NCBI RefSeq assembly: GCF_029227915.1
Contig: NC_079878.1
Location: 7,502,001-7,566,000 of the forward strand
Length of the DNA stretch: 64,000 bases
Direction: 5' to 3'
From: Hydractinia symbiolongicarpus
Taxonomy: Eukaryota > Cnidaria > Hydrozoa > Anthoathecata > Hydractiniidae
The translations under genes were made by a program, and so were the position numbers. The notes beneath the pieces were generated by a model. The model was not told the DNA's origin. It ran no database searches and saw only the letters and a list, made by a program, of their open reading frames with translations. Below are positions 31,480 through 42,958 of this stretch, piece by piece. Within the stretch, counting starts at the first letter, position 1; each line of letters begins with the position of its first letter.

Positions 31480-32307
31480 CAGTAGAGTCTCCATAACTCG
31501 AACCTCTATTACTCGAAAGTCTCCTTAACTCGAACGAATTCGTTGGCACCGTGAAAGTTTCCTAATAAACTCTTATAAAAAAACCTCTACTACTCGAACC
31601 TCCATAACTCGAATGTTCCCTTAAGTCGAACAGATTATTTTGTCCCTTGAAGGTTTTTGACTCCATAACTCGAATTTTGTGGCATTTTGAAAAAAATTGA
31701 TAAGTTTTCCTGATCATTTAACTCTTTATCATTTTCATATTTTAATGTTTACGTGTGTTGTGGGCCTTATATTGTTCGAATGCATGATTCGAATGTTTTG
31801 TTTGTGTTTCAAACGACAACGCTTTCTCAACCAATTTTCAAAAACAGAATTTCATAGCAATTTGACAAGGGCGTCTGTGGCAGGGTCAAAAAGAAGTAGA
31901 GCCGATAACAAGTCCTGTAAAATAAAATACAGTACCCTCAAAGAGCTTGAAAAAGGAACTGCTCCAAAGCGTTTTCTCGAAATTTGGAGAAGAAATGTTG
32001 GCTTCCCTAAAGGACTTAAATAAAAACATCAAACGAGATTATGATGATACTTGTAAACAATCAATTATAACTGATTTTTTTCGAAAAATTTGAGCAAAAA
32101 GCAACTAAAACGCTCTGTTTTTGTATTTCACCAACCCAGAACCCCCAATAAGTAAGACTACGTACTTAATATACTGTTTTTGTTCATCTGGTAGGCAGAT
32201 AAGGGAAAAATTTTGAAAAAACTTGAAAACCTCTACTACTCGAACGTCTCCTTAACTCGAACGGTTTCCTTTCCCCCCTGGCCGTTCGAGTTATGGAGAC
32301 TCTTCTG
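31480..32307 (+). mobile_element. Pogo/Tigger-like DNA transposon remnant inserted in a tRNA-Leu unit
   Basis: Terminal inverted repeats CAGTAGAGTCTCCATAACTC (left) and CAGAAGAGTCTCCATAACTC (right end read on the other strand), with TA at both outer edges (31478-31479, 32308-32309). Joining the flanks restores the normal spacer (CTTCTA..CTAATCCAGAATC), so this is a clean insertion. CTCGAAC words repeat near both ends. A frame ending at 32023 contains KIKYSTLKELEKGTAPKRF, like the N-terminal CENP-B/Tigger helix-turn-helix, and then stops: a transposase start with the catalytic part deleted. Mobilisation would need a transposase from elsewhere. Confidence 0.88.
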
Positions 32308-32365
32308 TACTAATCCAGAATCAATATCACTCATATACGTGACATGCAAAATGGCGTTAAAGACA

Positions 32366-32448
32366 GTCAGGATGGCCGAGTGGTCTAAGGCACTGGGTTC
32401 AGGTTGCAGTCTAATTCATAAGCGTGGGATCGCATCCCACTTTTGGCA
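32366..32448 (+). pseudogene. tRNA-Leu (CAG) relic, unit 2
   Basis: Anticodon stem CTGGG/TGCAG, one base missing in the variable arm, T loop ATCGCAT, acceptor 3' strand TTTTGGC. Confidence 0.7.
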
Positions 32449-32718
32449 TAAACCTGCAGATTAAGGACGAAGCTCTCTAAAAATCGTTAAAAAGAAATTG
32501 CAACTGTAGGTGTTCTTTATGAGAAACCTTCCTAAAATTTCCTGTATAATTGTTCAACCGTACAAGTCGTTAATGTAGAAATGCGGTCCATTTTTAGGTT
32601 CAAACGAATGCAAAGACCAAAGGTTAAAGTTTTATCTAGAAATATACTTCCTACTCCTTGTATTAATGCCGAATTAACATCACTTACATACTTGGCGTGT
32701 GAAATGGCGCAAAACACA

Positions 32719-32802
32719 CTCAAGATGGACAAGTGGTCTAAAGCGCTGCGTTCAGGAAGCAATCCACATTCGCAGGCTTTGGTTGGAATCCCCTTTCTGA
32801 CA
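32719..32802 (+). pseudogene. tRNA-Leu relic, unit 3
   Basis: Acceptor CTCAAGA, anticodon arm CTGCG TTCAGGA AGCAA, T loop TTGGAAT with a broken stem. Confidence 0.7.
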
Positions 32803-33071
32803 TTAATACAGAGATTAAGAAGGATGATCTCTAAAAATTGGTAAAAGGAAATTGAAAAATTAGGTCTTCTTTATGAAAAAACTTCCTGGCATATGTTTTA
32901 TGGTTGTTCAATCGTACAGTTATTTAATGTAGAAATACAGTCTTTTTTATGTTCAAAGGAAAGCCAAGACCAAGGATTAGTGTTTTACCGTGAAATACAA
33001 TTGTTATTCCTTCAATTAATCCAGAATCAATATCACTTACATACTTGAATTGAAAAATGCCATAAAAGACA

Positions 33072-33154
33072 GTCAGGATGGTCGAGTGGTCTAAGGCGCT
33101 GCGTTCAGGTCGCAGTCTACATTCGTAGGCGTGGGTTCGAATCCCATTCTGACA
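33072..33154 (+). tRNA. tRNA-Leu (CAG), unit 4, one-base T-stem deletion
   Basis: Acceptor, anticodon arm and T loop canonical; D arm GTCGAG; the T stem 3' side is CCCA instead of CCCAC. Confidence 0.6.
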
Positions 33155-33209
33155 TAAATTTGAAGGTTAATGAAGATGCTGTCTAAAATTCAAAGTGGCG
33201 TAAAAGACA

Positions 33210-33293
33210 GTCAGGATGGCCGAATGATCTATGGCGCTGCGTTCAGGTCGCAGTCTACATTCGTTGGCGTGGGTTGAAATTCCACTTCAGACA
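33210..33293 (+). pseudogene. tRNA-Leu (CAG) relic, unit 5, only 138 bp after unit 4
   Basis: A box damaged (CGAATGATCTATGGC), T loop TTGAAAT, acceptor TTCAGAC. A spacer deletion joins AAAATT to CAAAGTGGCG, making this the shortest unit. Confidence 0.7.
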
Positions 33294-33558
33294 TTAATAT
33301 AGAGATAAAGAAGGATGTTCTTTAAAAATTGGGAAAAGAAGCTTGCAACAGTACGTCCGCTCAAGAAAAACTTTCCTAGCATATGCTTTATGGTTGTTCA
33401 ACCGCACAGGTTGTTACTGTAGAAATACGGTTATTTCTAAGGTTTAAACCAAAGTCAAGGCCAAGGGTTAAAGCTTTTCAAATATACTTGTTATGCCTTG
33501 TATTAAACCAAAATCAATATCAATTACATACTTGACATGCGAAATAGCGTAAACCACA

Positions 33559-33642
33559 CCCAGGCTGGACGAGTGGTGCAGGGCGCTGCGTTCAGGCAGG
33601 AGTTTACATTCGAAGGCGTGGGTTGGAATCGTACTTCTGACA
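33559..33642 (+). pseudogene. tRNA-Leu relic, unit 6
   Basis: Acceptor CCCAGGC, D arm GACGAGTGGTGCAGGGC, anticodon 3' stem AGGAG, T loop TTGGAAT with GTAC stem. Confidence 0.7.
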
Positions 33643-33896
33643 TGAATTTAGAGATTAGGAAGGATGATCTCTAAAACTGCAACAGTAAGTGTTCTTTATG
33701 AAAAACCTTCCTATAATATCCTTTCTGGTTGTTCAACCGTACATGTCGTTAATGTAGAAGTACGGTCTTTCTTATGTTCAAACGAAAGCCAAGACCAAGG
33801 ATTTATGTTGTACCGTGAAACATAATTGTTATTCTTTTTATTAATCCGGAATCAATATACATTACATACCCGAAATGTGAAGTGGCGTTAAAGTCA

Positions 33897-33980
33897 GTTA
33901 GGATAGCCGAGTGGTCTAAGGCGCTGCGTTCAGGTCGCAGTCTACATTGGTAGGCGTGGGTTCGAAACCCCCTTCTGATA
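33897..33980 (+). tRNA. tRNA-Leu (CAG), unit 7, weakened acceptor and T stem
   Basis: Acceptor GTTAGGA/TTCTGAT; anticodon arm intact; T arm GTGGG TTCGAAA CCCCC. Confidence 0.5.
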
Positions 33981-34220
33981 TTAATTTGGAGATTAAGGAA
34001 GAAGCTCTCTAAAAACCGGTAAAAGGAAATTGCTACAGTAAGCCTTCTTTATGAAAAACCTTCCAGGCACATGCTTTATGGTTGTTCAACCGCACAGATC
34101 TTCAATGTAATGTGAAGACTAAAGGTTAAAGTTCTATCTAGAAATAAACTTCTTATTCCTTGTATTAGTGCCGAGTCAACATCACTTATATACTTGACAT
34201 GCAAAATGGAGTAAAAGACA

Positions 34221-34304
34221 GTCAAGATGGCCGAGTGGTCCAAGGTGCTGGGTTCAGGTCGCAGTCTATATTCACAGGCGTGGGATCGCATCCCACTTCT
34301 GACA
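34221..34304 (+). pseudogene. tRNA-Leu (CAG) relic, unit 8
   Basis: Acceptor GTCAAGA, anticodon stem CTGGG/CGCAG, T loop ATCGCAT as in unit 2. Confidence 0.7.
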
Positions 34305-34572
34305 TAAATTTTGATATTAAGGAAGACGCTCTCTAAATATTGTTAAGAAGAAATTGCCGCTGTAGGTGTTCTTTATGAAAAACTTCCCTAGAATGTGCTT
34401 GATTGTTGTTTAACCGTACATGTTGCTAATGTAGAAATACGGACCTTTTTATGTTCAAACGAAAGTCAAGTCCAAGGTTGAAGTTTTATCGAGAAGTATT
34501 CTTCTTATTCCTTGCATTAATCCGGAATCAATATCACTTACATACTTGACATGCAAATTTGCGTAAAACACA

Positions 34573-34656
34573 CTCCGGATTGCCGAGTAGTCCAACGTGC
34601 TCTGTTGAGGTCGCAGTCTAAATCCGTAGACGTGGGTTGGAATCCCAATTGTGACA
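34573..34656 (+). pseudogene. tRNA-Leu relic with GAG anticodon, unit 9
   Basis: Anticodon loop TTGAGGT gives GAG (still a leucine anticodon), but the stem is CTCTG/CGCAG, the acceptor CTCCGGA and the T loop TTGGAAT. Confidence 0.7.
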
Positions 34657-34819
34657 TGAATTTAAGGACTAAGAAGTTTGTTACTTAAAAATTGGTAAAA
34701 GGAAGATGCAACTGTGGCTGTTCTTTACGAAAAACAGTCCTAGCATATGATTTGTGGTTGTTCAACCTTACAGGTCGTTAATGTAGTAATACGGTCCTTT
34801 TTTATGTTCAAACAAAAGT

Positions 34820-34950
34820 TAAGACCAAGAGTTAAAGCCTTATACTCAAATGTACTTGTTTTTCCTTGTATAAAACCAGTATCAACAAGGGTTAGAGTTT
34901 TACCGTGAACTATACTTGTTATTCCTTCTATTAATCCAGAATCAATAACA
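34820..34950. repeat. Internal ~61-bp spacer duplication
   Basis: The AAGACCAAG..TTAAAG..TACTTGTT segment occurs twice, stretching this unit to 414 bp. A similar duplication of the AAACGAAAGCC segment occurs at about 31355-31440. Confidence 0.8.
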
Positions 34951-34986
34951 CTTATATACTTGACATTCGAATTGGCGTAAAAGACA

Positions 34987-35070
34987 ATCAGGATGGCTGA
35001 GTGGTCTATGGCGCTGCGTTCAGGTCGCAGTTTACATTTGTAGGCGTTGGTTGGAATCCCACTTCTGACA
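34987..35070 (+). pseudogene. tRNA-Leu (CAG) relic, unit 10
   Basis: Acceptor ATCAGGA, T arm GTTGG TTGGAAT CCCAC; anticodon arm intact. Confidence 0.65.
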
Positions 35071-35339
35071 TGTAATTCGACATTAAGAAGGATGTTCTTT
35101 AAAATGAGTATAAGGAAATTGCAACAGTAGGTCTCTTTTATAAGAAACCTTTCTGGCATATGCTTTAAGGTTGTTCAACCGTACAGGTCTTTAATGCAGA
35201 AACACGGTCCTTTTTTATGTTCACTCGAAAGTCAAGACCAAGGATTAATGCTTTACCATGAAATATAGTTGTTTTTCCTTCTATTATTCCAGAATCAATA
35301 ATACTTACATACTTGACATGCAATGTGGCGGAAAATATA

Positions 35340-35423
35340 GTCAGGATGGCCGAGTGTTCTAAGGCGCTGCGTTCAGGTCACAGTTTACATTCGTAGGCGT
35401 GGGCTGGAATCCCACTTCTGACA
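35340..35423 (+). pseudogene. tRNA-Leu (CAG) relic, unit 11
   Basis: D loop GAGTGTTCT, anticodon 3' stem ACAG, T loop CTGGAAT. First unit of the 7-unit offset duplication. Confidence 0.65.
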
Positions 35424-35692
35424 TGTAATTGGTGATTAAGAAGGCTGCTCTTTATAATGTGGAAAATGAAATTGCAACAGTATGTGTTCTTTATGAGAAA
35501 CTTTCTTATAATATCCTTTATGGTTGTTCAACCGTAGAGGTCGTTAATGTTGAAACACACCCTCTTTTTATGTTCAAACGAATGTAAAGACAATGGACTA
35601 GTGCTTTACCTTGAAATATAGTTGTTATTCCTTCTATTAATCCAGAATCAATATCACTTACATACTTGAAATTCAAAGTGGCGTAAGAGACA

Positions 35693-35776
35693 ATCAGGAT
35701 GGCGGAGTGGTCTAAGGCGCCGCGTCCAAGTGGCAGTCTGCATTCGTAGGCGTGGGTTCGAATCCCACTTCTGTCA
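35693..35776 (+). pseudogene. tRNA-Leu relic with CAA anticodon, unit 12
   Basis: Anticodon loop TCCAAGT gives CAA, but U33 is C and the stem CCGCG/GGCAG is mispaired. Acceptor ATCAGGA/TTCTGTC. T arm canonical. Confidence 0.65.
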
Positions 35777-36045
35777 TCAACATGAAGATTAAGGAAGATG
35801 CCCTCTAAGAGTCGTTAAGAAGAAGTTGCAACTCTACCTTTTCTTTATAAAAAAACTCCATGGCATATAATTTATGGCTGTTCCTCGTACAGGTCGTTAT
35901 TTTAGAAATACAGTCTTCTTTTATGTTCAAACGAGAGCCAAGGCCACGGATTAGTGTTTAACCTTGAAATATAATTGTTATTCCCTCAATTAATGCAGTA
36001 GCAATATCACTTACATACTTGAAATTCAAAGTGGCGTGAAAGACA

Positions 36046-36129
36046 GTCAGGATGGCAGAGTGGTCTAAGGCGCTGCGTTCAGGTAGCAGTCTACATTCGT
36101 AGGCGTAGGTTCGAATCTCATTTCTGACA
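36046..36129 (+). pseudogene. tRNA-Leu (CAG) relic, unit 13
   Basis: D arm GCAGAG, anticodon 3' stem AGCAG, T arm GTAGG TTCGAAT CTCAT. Confidence 0.6.
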
Positions 36130-36399
36130 TAAACTTGAAAATTAAGGAAGATGCTCTCTAAAAGTCGTTAAAAAGAAGTTACAACTCTACGTTTTCTTTA
36201 TAAAAAAACTCCCTAGCATATGCTTGATTGTTGTTCAATCGTACAGGTCGTTAACGTAGAAACACAGTCTTTTTTTAGGTTCAAACGAGAGCCAAGACCA
36301 AGGATTAGTGTTTTACCTTGAAATATAATTGTTATTCCTTCTATTAATCCAGAATCAATATCACTTACATACTTGAAATTCAAAGTGGCGTAAAAGACA

Positions 36400-36484
36400 G
36401 CCAAGGTTGGCCGAGTTTTCTAATTCGCCGCGTTCAGGTGGCAGTCTACATTCGTAGGCGTGGGCTGGAATCCCACTTCTGACA
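36400..36484 (+). pseudogene. tRNA-Leu (CAG) relic, unit 14
   Basis: One extra base in the acceptor region (GCCAAGGTTGGCC), D loop GAGTTTTCTAATTC, anticodon stem CCGCG/GGCAG, T loop CTGGAAT. Confidence 0.65.
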
Positions 36485-36753
36485 TGTAATTGGTGATTAA
36501 GAAGGCTGCTCTTTATAATGTGGAAAATGAAATTGCAACAGTAAGTGTTCTTTATAAGAAACCTTCCTATAATATCCTTTATGGTTGTTCAACCGTACAG
36601 GTCGTTAACGTAGAAACACAGCGTTTTTTTAGGTTCAAACAAATGTAAAGACCAAGGACTAGTGTTTTACCTTGAAATATAGTTGTTATTCCTTCTACTA
36701 ATCCAGAATCAATATCACTTACATACTTGAAATTCAAAGTTGCGTAAAATACA

Positions 36754-36837
36754 GTCAGGATGTCCGAGTGGTCTAAAGCGCTGCGTTCGGGTTGCAGTTT
36801 ACATTCGTAGGCGTGGGTTGGAATCCCACTTCTGATA
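36754..36837 (+). pseudogene. tRNA-Leu relic with CGG anticodon, unit 15
   Basis: Anticodon loop TTCGGGT gives CGG, which would read the proline codon CCG. Stem CTGCG/TGCAG still pairs. Defects elsewhere: D arm GTCCGAG, T loop TTGGAAT, acceptor end TTCTGAT. Confidence 0.7.
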
Positions 36838-37106
36838 TGTAATTGGTGATTAAGAAGGATGTTCTTTAAAATGTTGAAAACGAAATTGCAACAATAAGTG
36901 TTCTTTATGAGAAGCCTCCCTATAATATCCTTTATGGTTGTTCAACCGTACAGGTCGTTAATGTAGAAACACAGCCTCTTTTTAGGTTCAAACGAATGTA
37001 AAGACCAAAGACTAGTGTTTTACCTTCAAGTACAGTTGTTAATCCTTTCATTAATCCAGAATCAATATCACTTATCTACTTGACATTCGAATTGACATAA
37101 AAGACA

Positions 37107-37189
37107 GTCAGGATGGCCGAGTGGTCTAAGGCGCTGTGCTCAGGTGCAGTCTACATTCGTAGCCGTGGGTTCGAATCCCAACTCTGACA
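37107..37189 (+). pseudogene. tRNA-Leu relic, unit 16, anticodon-arm deletion
   Basis: Anticodon arm CTGTG CTCAGGT GCAG lacks one base; acceptor 3' strand CTCTGAC. T loop canonical. Confidence 0.65.
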
Positions 37190-37459
37190 CAAAGTTGAAG
37201 ATTAAGGAAGATGCTCTCTGAAAGTCGTTAAAAAGAAGTTGCAACTGTACGTTTTTTTTATAAAGAGACTTCCTAGCATATGCTTGATTGTTGTTCAATC
37301 GTACAGGTCCCTGATGTTGAAATACGGTCGTTTTTTAGGTTCAAACAAAAGACAAGAACAAGGATTATTGTTTTACCATGAAATATAGTTGTTTTTCCTT
37401 CTATTAATCCAGAATCAATATTACTTACATACTTGACATGCAATATGGCGGAAAAGATA

Positions 37460-37543
37460 ATCAGGATGGCCGAATCGTCTAAAGCGCTGCGTTCAGGTCA
37501 CAGTCTACATTCGTAGGCGTGGATTCGAATTCTACTTCTGACA
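37460..37543 (+). pseudogene. tRNA-Leu (CAG) relic, unit 17
   Basis: Acceptor ATCAGGA, D arm CGAATCGTCTAAAGC, anticodon 3' stem ACAG, T arm GTGGA TTCGAAT TCTAC. Confidence 0.6.
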
Positions 37544-37812
37544 TAACCTTGAAGATTAAGGAATTTGTTCTCTAAAATTTGTTAAAAAAAAATTTCAACT
37601 GTGCATTTTCTTTATAAAAGACCTCCATGGCATATAATTTATGGCTGTTCCTCGTACAGGTCGTTATTTTAGAAATACAGTCTTCTTTTATGTTCAAACG
37701 AGAGCCAAGACCAAGGATTAGTGTTTTACCTTGAAATAGAATTGTTATTCCCTCTATTAATCCAGAAGCAATATCACTTACATACTTGAAATTCAAAGAG
37801 GCGTAAAATACA

Positions 37813-37896
37813 GTCAGGATGGCCGAGTGTTCTAAGGCGCTGCGCACAGGTCGCAGTTTACATTCGTAGGCGCGGGCTGGAATCCCACTTCTGACA
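37813..37896 (+). pseudogene. tRNA-Leu (CAG) relic, unit 18
   Basis: Partner of unit 11. Anticodon loop CACAGGT (U33 lost), T arm GCGGG CTGGAAT CCCAC. Confidence 0.65.
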
Positions 37897-38165
37897 TGTA
37901 ATTGGTGATTAAGAAGGCTGCTCTTTATAATGTGGAAAATGAAATTGCAACAGTATGTGTTCTTTATGAGAAACTTTCTTATAATATCCTTTATGGTTGT
38001 TCAACCGTAGAGGTCGTTAATGTTGAAACATACCCTCTTTTTAGGTTCAAACGAATGTAAAGACAAAGGACTAGTGCTTTACCTTGAAATATAGTTGTTA
38101 TTCCTTCTATTAATCCAGAATCAATATCACTTACATACTTGAAATTTAAAGTGGCGTTAGAGACA

Positions 38166-38249
38166 ATCAGGATGGCGGAGTGGTCTAAGGCGCCGCGTCC
38201 AAGTGGCAGTCTGCATTCGTAGGCGTGGGTTCGAATCCCACTTCTGTCA
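38166..38249 (+). pseudogene. tRNA-Leu relic with CAA anticodon, unit 19
   Basis: Partner of unit 12: loop TCCAAGT, stem CCGCG/GGCAG, acceptor ATCAGGA/TTCTGTC. Confidence 0.65.
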
Positions 38250-38518
38250 TCAACATGAAGATTAAGGAAGATGCCCTCTAAGAGTCGTTAAAAAGAAGTT
38301 GCAACTCTACCTTTTCTTTATAAAAAAACTCCATGGCATATAATTTATGGCTGTTCCTCGTACAGGTCGTTATTTTAGAAATACAGTCTTCGTTTATGTT
38401 CAAACGAGAGCCAAGGCCACGGATTAGTGTTTTACCTTGAAATATAATTGTTATTCCCTCAATTAATGCAGTAGCAATATCACTTACATACTTGAAATTC
38501 AAAGTGGCGTGAAAGACA

Positions 38519-38602
38519 GTCAGGATGGCAGAGTGGTCTAAGGCGCTGCGTTCAGGTAGCAGTTTACATTCGTAGGCGTAGGTTCGAATCTCATTTCTGA
38601 CA
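38519..38602 (+). pseudogene. tRNA-Leu (CAG) relic, unit 20
   Basis: Partner of unit 13: D arm GCAGAG, anticodon 3' stem AGCAG, T arm GTAGG TTCGAAT CTCAT. Confidence 0.6.
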
Positions 38603-38872
38603 TAAACCTGAAAATTAAGGAAGATGCTCTCTAAAAGTCGTTAAAAAGAAGTTACAACTCTACGTTTTCTTTATAAAAAAACTCGCTAGCATATGCTTGA
38701 TTGTTGTTCAATCGTACAGGTCGTTAACGTAGAAACACAGTGTTTTTTTAGGTTCAAACGAGAGCCAAGACCAAGGATTAGTGTTTTACCTTGAAATATA
38801 ATTGTTATTCCTTCTATTAATCCAGAATCAATATCACTTACATACTTGAAATTCAAAGTGGCGTAAAAGACA

Positions 38873-38957
38873 GCCAAGGTTGGCCGAGTTTTCTAAGTCG
38901 CCGCGTTCAGGTGGCAGTCTACATTCGTAGGCCTGGTTTCGAATCCCACTTCTGACA
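38873..38957 (+). pseudogene. tRNA-Leu (CAG) relic, unit 21
   Basis: Partner of unit 14 with the extra acceptor base; the T loop is TTCGAAT here but its 5' stem is CTGGT. Confidence 0.6.
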
Positions 38958-39052
38958 TAAATTTGAAAGTTAAGGAAGATGCTCTCTAAAAGTCTTTAAA
39001 AAGAAATTTCACCTGTGCGTTTTCTTTCTAAAGAACCTCCCTAGCATACTTG

Positions 39053-39387
39053 TGGCGCCGTAGATTAGTGGTTATAGCTCTCGTACTCTGTGCGGGAGAC
39101 CACGTTTCGATTCCTCTTGACAGCGATTCAACATGTGCGAGTGAATGTTACCATAGCCCCGGGTTAACCCAAGCCATGTGAGGGAAATTGGGAAGATGGC
39201 ACACTGTGTGGGCCGTTGGATGTTGCCGGGAGTTGTCTGGTTGAGCGCGGGCTCTAATTGGGTCTGCGTAGCTCAAAATGAGCATTAAATACTCTAGGAC
39301 TCTCCATCTACGCCATGGCCCCTCCTGGAAATAATAGACAGGGTATATCCCTCGATATTTGTGAGGCTAGCCATGTAGAATATGCAC
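39053..39387 (+). mobile_element. tRNA-derived SINE (family B) inserted in the array
   Basis: Starts TGGCGCCGTAGATTAGTGG (A-box region) and CGTTTCGATTCC (B box), then a body with TTACCATAGCC, GGCACACTGTGTGGGCC and GCTCAAAATGAGCATTAAAT. The 3' end runs into a TCTA microsatellite, as SINE tails often do. The flanks rejoin a normal unit: CTAGCATACTTG on the left and TATTCTTGATTG on the right, so a short TA(T)CTTG-like target duplication is likely. Confidence 0.85.
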
Positions 39388-40657
<1,270 letters not shown>

Positions 40658-40835
40658 TCTTGATTGCTGTTCAACCGTACAGGTCGCTAATGTTAAAATA
40701 CGGCCCTATTTTAGGTTCACACGAAAGTCAAGACCAAGGGTTAAAGTTTTACTGTGAGATATACTTTCTATTCCTTCTATTAATCCAGAATCAATATCAA
40801 TTATATACTTGACATTCGAAATGGCATTGAAGACT

Positions 40836-40919
40836 CTCAGGATGGTCGAGTGGTCTATGGCACTGCGTTCAGGTCGCAGTCTAAATTCGTAGGCGTGGGT
40901 TCGAATCCCAAATCTGAAA
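40836..40919 (+). pseudogene. tRNA-Leu (CAG) relic, unit 22
   Basis: C1 class; D arm GTCGAG..TATGGC; T stem CCCAA; acceptor 3' strand ATCTGAA. Nearly identical to unit 23. Confidence 0.6.
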
Positions 40920-41189
40920 TAAGCTTGAAGATTAAGGAAGATGCTCTCTAAATGTCGTTTAAAAGAAGTTGCAAGTCTACATTTTATTTATAGAAAAACT
41001 CCCTATAATATGCTTGATTGTTGTTCACTCGTACAGGTCGCTAATGTAGAAATACGGTCGTTTTTTAGGTTCAACCGAAAGTCAAGACCAAGGGTTAAAG
41101 TTTTACTGTGAGATATACTTTCTATTCCTTCTATTAATCCAGAATCAATATCACTTATGTACTTGACATTCGAAATGGCATTGAAGACT

Positions 41190-41273
41190 CTCAGGATGGT
41201 CGAGTGGTCTATAGCACTGCGTTCAGGTCGCAGTCTAAATTCGTAGGCGTGGGTTCGAATCCCAAATCTGAAA
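41190..41273 (+). pseudogene. tRNA-Leu (CAG) relic, unit 23
   Basis: Same defects as unit 22, 354 bp earlier, plus ATAGC in the D arm: a recent single-unit duplication. Confidence 0.6.
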
Positions 41274-41543
41274 TAAGCTTGAAGATTAAGGAAGATGCTC
41301 TCTAAATGTCGTTTAAAAGAAGTTGCAAGTCTACATTTTATTGATAGAAAAACTCCCTATAATATGCTTGATTGTTGTTCACTCGTACAGGTCGCTAATG
41401 TAGAAATACGGTCGTTTTTTAGGTTCAACCGAAAGTCAAGACCAAGGGTTAAAGTTTTACTGTGAGATATACTTTCTATTCCTTCTATTAATCCAGAATC
41501 AATATCACTTATGTACTTGACAATAGAAATTGCATTGAAGACT

Positions 41544-41627
41544 CTCAGGATGGTCGAGTGGTCTATAGCACTGCGTTCAGGTCGCAGTCTACATTGGTAG
41601 GCGTAGGTTCGAATCTCATTTCTGACA
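41544..41627 (+). pseudogene. tRNA-Leu (CAG) relic, unit 24
   Basis: C1; 5' half as unit 23 but T arm GTAGG TTCGAAT CTCAT as in units 13/20: a mosaic, suggesting conversion or unequal crossover within the tRNA. Confidence 0.6.
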
Positions 41628-41897
41628 TAACTTTGAAGATTAAGGAATTTGCTCTCTAAAAGTCGTTAAAAAGAAATTGCAACTGTACGTTTTCTTTATA
41701 AAAAAACTCCCTAGCACATGCTTGATTGTTGTTCAACCGTACAGGTCTTTAATGTAGAAACACGGTCCTTTTTCATGTTCAAACGAAAGTCAAGACCAAG
41801 GATTAATGCTTTTCCATGAAATATAGTTGTTATTGCTTCAATTATTCCAGAATCAATATTACTTACATATTTGATATGCAATATGGCGGAAAAGTTA

Positions 41898-41981
41898 GTC
41901 AGGATGGCCGAGTTGTCCAAGGCGCTGTGTCCAGGTCGCAGTCTACATTCGTAGACGTGGTTTCGAATCCCACTTCTGACA
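41898..41981 (+). pseudogene. tRNA-Leu (CAG) relic, unit 25
   Basis: D loop GAGTTGTCC, anticodon arm CTGTG TCCAGGT CGCAG (U33 is C), T stem GTGGT. Confidence 0.55.
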
Positions 41982-42249
41982 GAACTTTGAAGATTAAGGA
42001 ATTTGCTCTCTAAAAGTCGTTAAAAAGAAATTGCAACTGTACGTTTTCTTTATAAAAAACCTCCCTGGCATGTAATTTATGGCCGTTCCTCATACAGGCC
42101 GTTATTTTAGAAATACACTCTTTTTTATGTTCAAACGAAAGCCAAGACCAAGGATTAGTGTTTTACCTTGAAAGATAATTGTTATTCCCTCTATTAATCC
42201 AGAATCAGTATCACTTTCATACTTGAAATTAAAAGTGGCGTAAAAGACA

Positions 42250-42333
42250 GTCAGGATGCCCGAGTGGTCTAAGGCTCTGCGTTCAGGTCGCAGACTACAT
42301 TCGTAGGCGTGGGTTCGAATCCTACTTCTGACA
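42250..42333 (+). tRNA. tRNA-Leu (CAG), unit 26, weakened D stem
   Basis: D arm CCCGAG..GGCT breaks the 10-25 pair; T stem CCTAC (a wobble). Acceptor and anticodon arms canonical. Confidence 0.6.
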
Positions 42334-42604
42334 TAAACTTAAAGATTAAGGAAGATGTTCTCTAAAATTCGTTATAAAAGAATTTGCATCTCTACGTTTT
42401 TTTTATAAAAAATCTTCCTAGCATATGCTTGATTGTTGTTCAACCGTACAGGTCTTTCATGTAGAAACACGGTCCTTTTTTATGTTCAAACGAAAGTCAA
42501 GACCAAGGTTTATTGCTCTACCATTAAATATAGTTGTTATTCCTTCTATTAATCCAGAATCAATATTAGTTACATTCTTGACATGCAATAAGGCGGAAAA
42601 TATG

Positions 42605-42688
42605 ATCAGGATGGCCGAGTTGTTTAAGGCGCTGCGGTCAGGTCTCAGTCTACACTCGTAGGCGTGGGTTCGAATCCCACTTCTGACA
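42605..42688 (+). pseudogene. tRNA-Leu (CAG) relic, unit 27
   Basis: Acceptor ATCAGGA, D loop GAGTTGTTT, anticodon arm CTGCG GTCAGGT CTCAG. T arm canonical. Confidence 0.55.
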
Positions 42689-42958
42689 AAAACTTGAAGA
42701 TTAAGGAAGATGTTCTCTAAAAGTCGTTAAAAGGAAGTTGCAACTCTACGTTTTCTTTATAAAAAAACTCCCTAGCATATGCTTGATTGTTGTTCAACCG
42801 TACAGGTCTTTAATGTAGAAGCACGGTCCATTTTTATGTTCTAACGAAAGTCAAGACCGAGGATTAATGCTTTACCATGAAATGTAGCTGTTATTCCTTC
42901 TATTATTCCAGAATCAATATTACTTACATACTTGAATTTCTAAGTGGCCTAAAAGGGA

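Larger units (their letters stand above)
35340..36450 (+). repeat. Units 11-14, first copy of a 2473-bp-offset duplication
   Basis: Units 11, 12, 13 and 14 share private variants with units 18, 19, 20 and 21, each exactly 2473 bp (seven units) downstream. Similarity stops within units 14/21. Confidence 0.85.
37813..38925 (+). repeat. Units 18-21, second copy of the 2473-bp-offset duplication
   Basis: Carries the same private changes as units 11-14, including the CAA-type anticodon arm and the one-base acceptor insertion. Confidence 0.85.

Noticed and set aside
35693-38249. Working tRNA-Leu(CAA) genes at units 12 and 19
   Set aside because: The loop reads CAA but U33 is lost and the anticodon stem is mispaired, so they are called relics.
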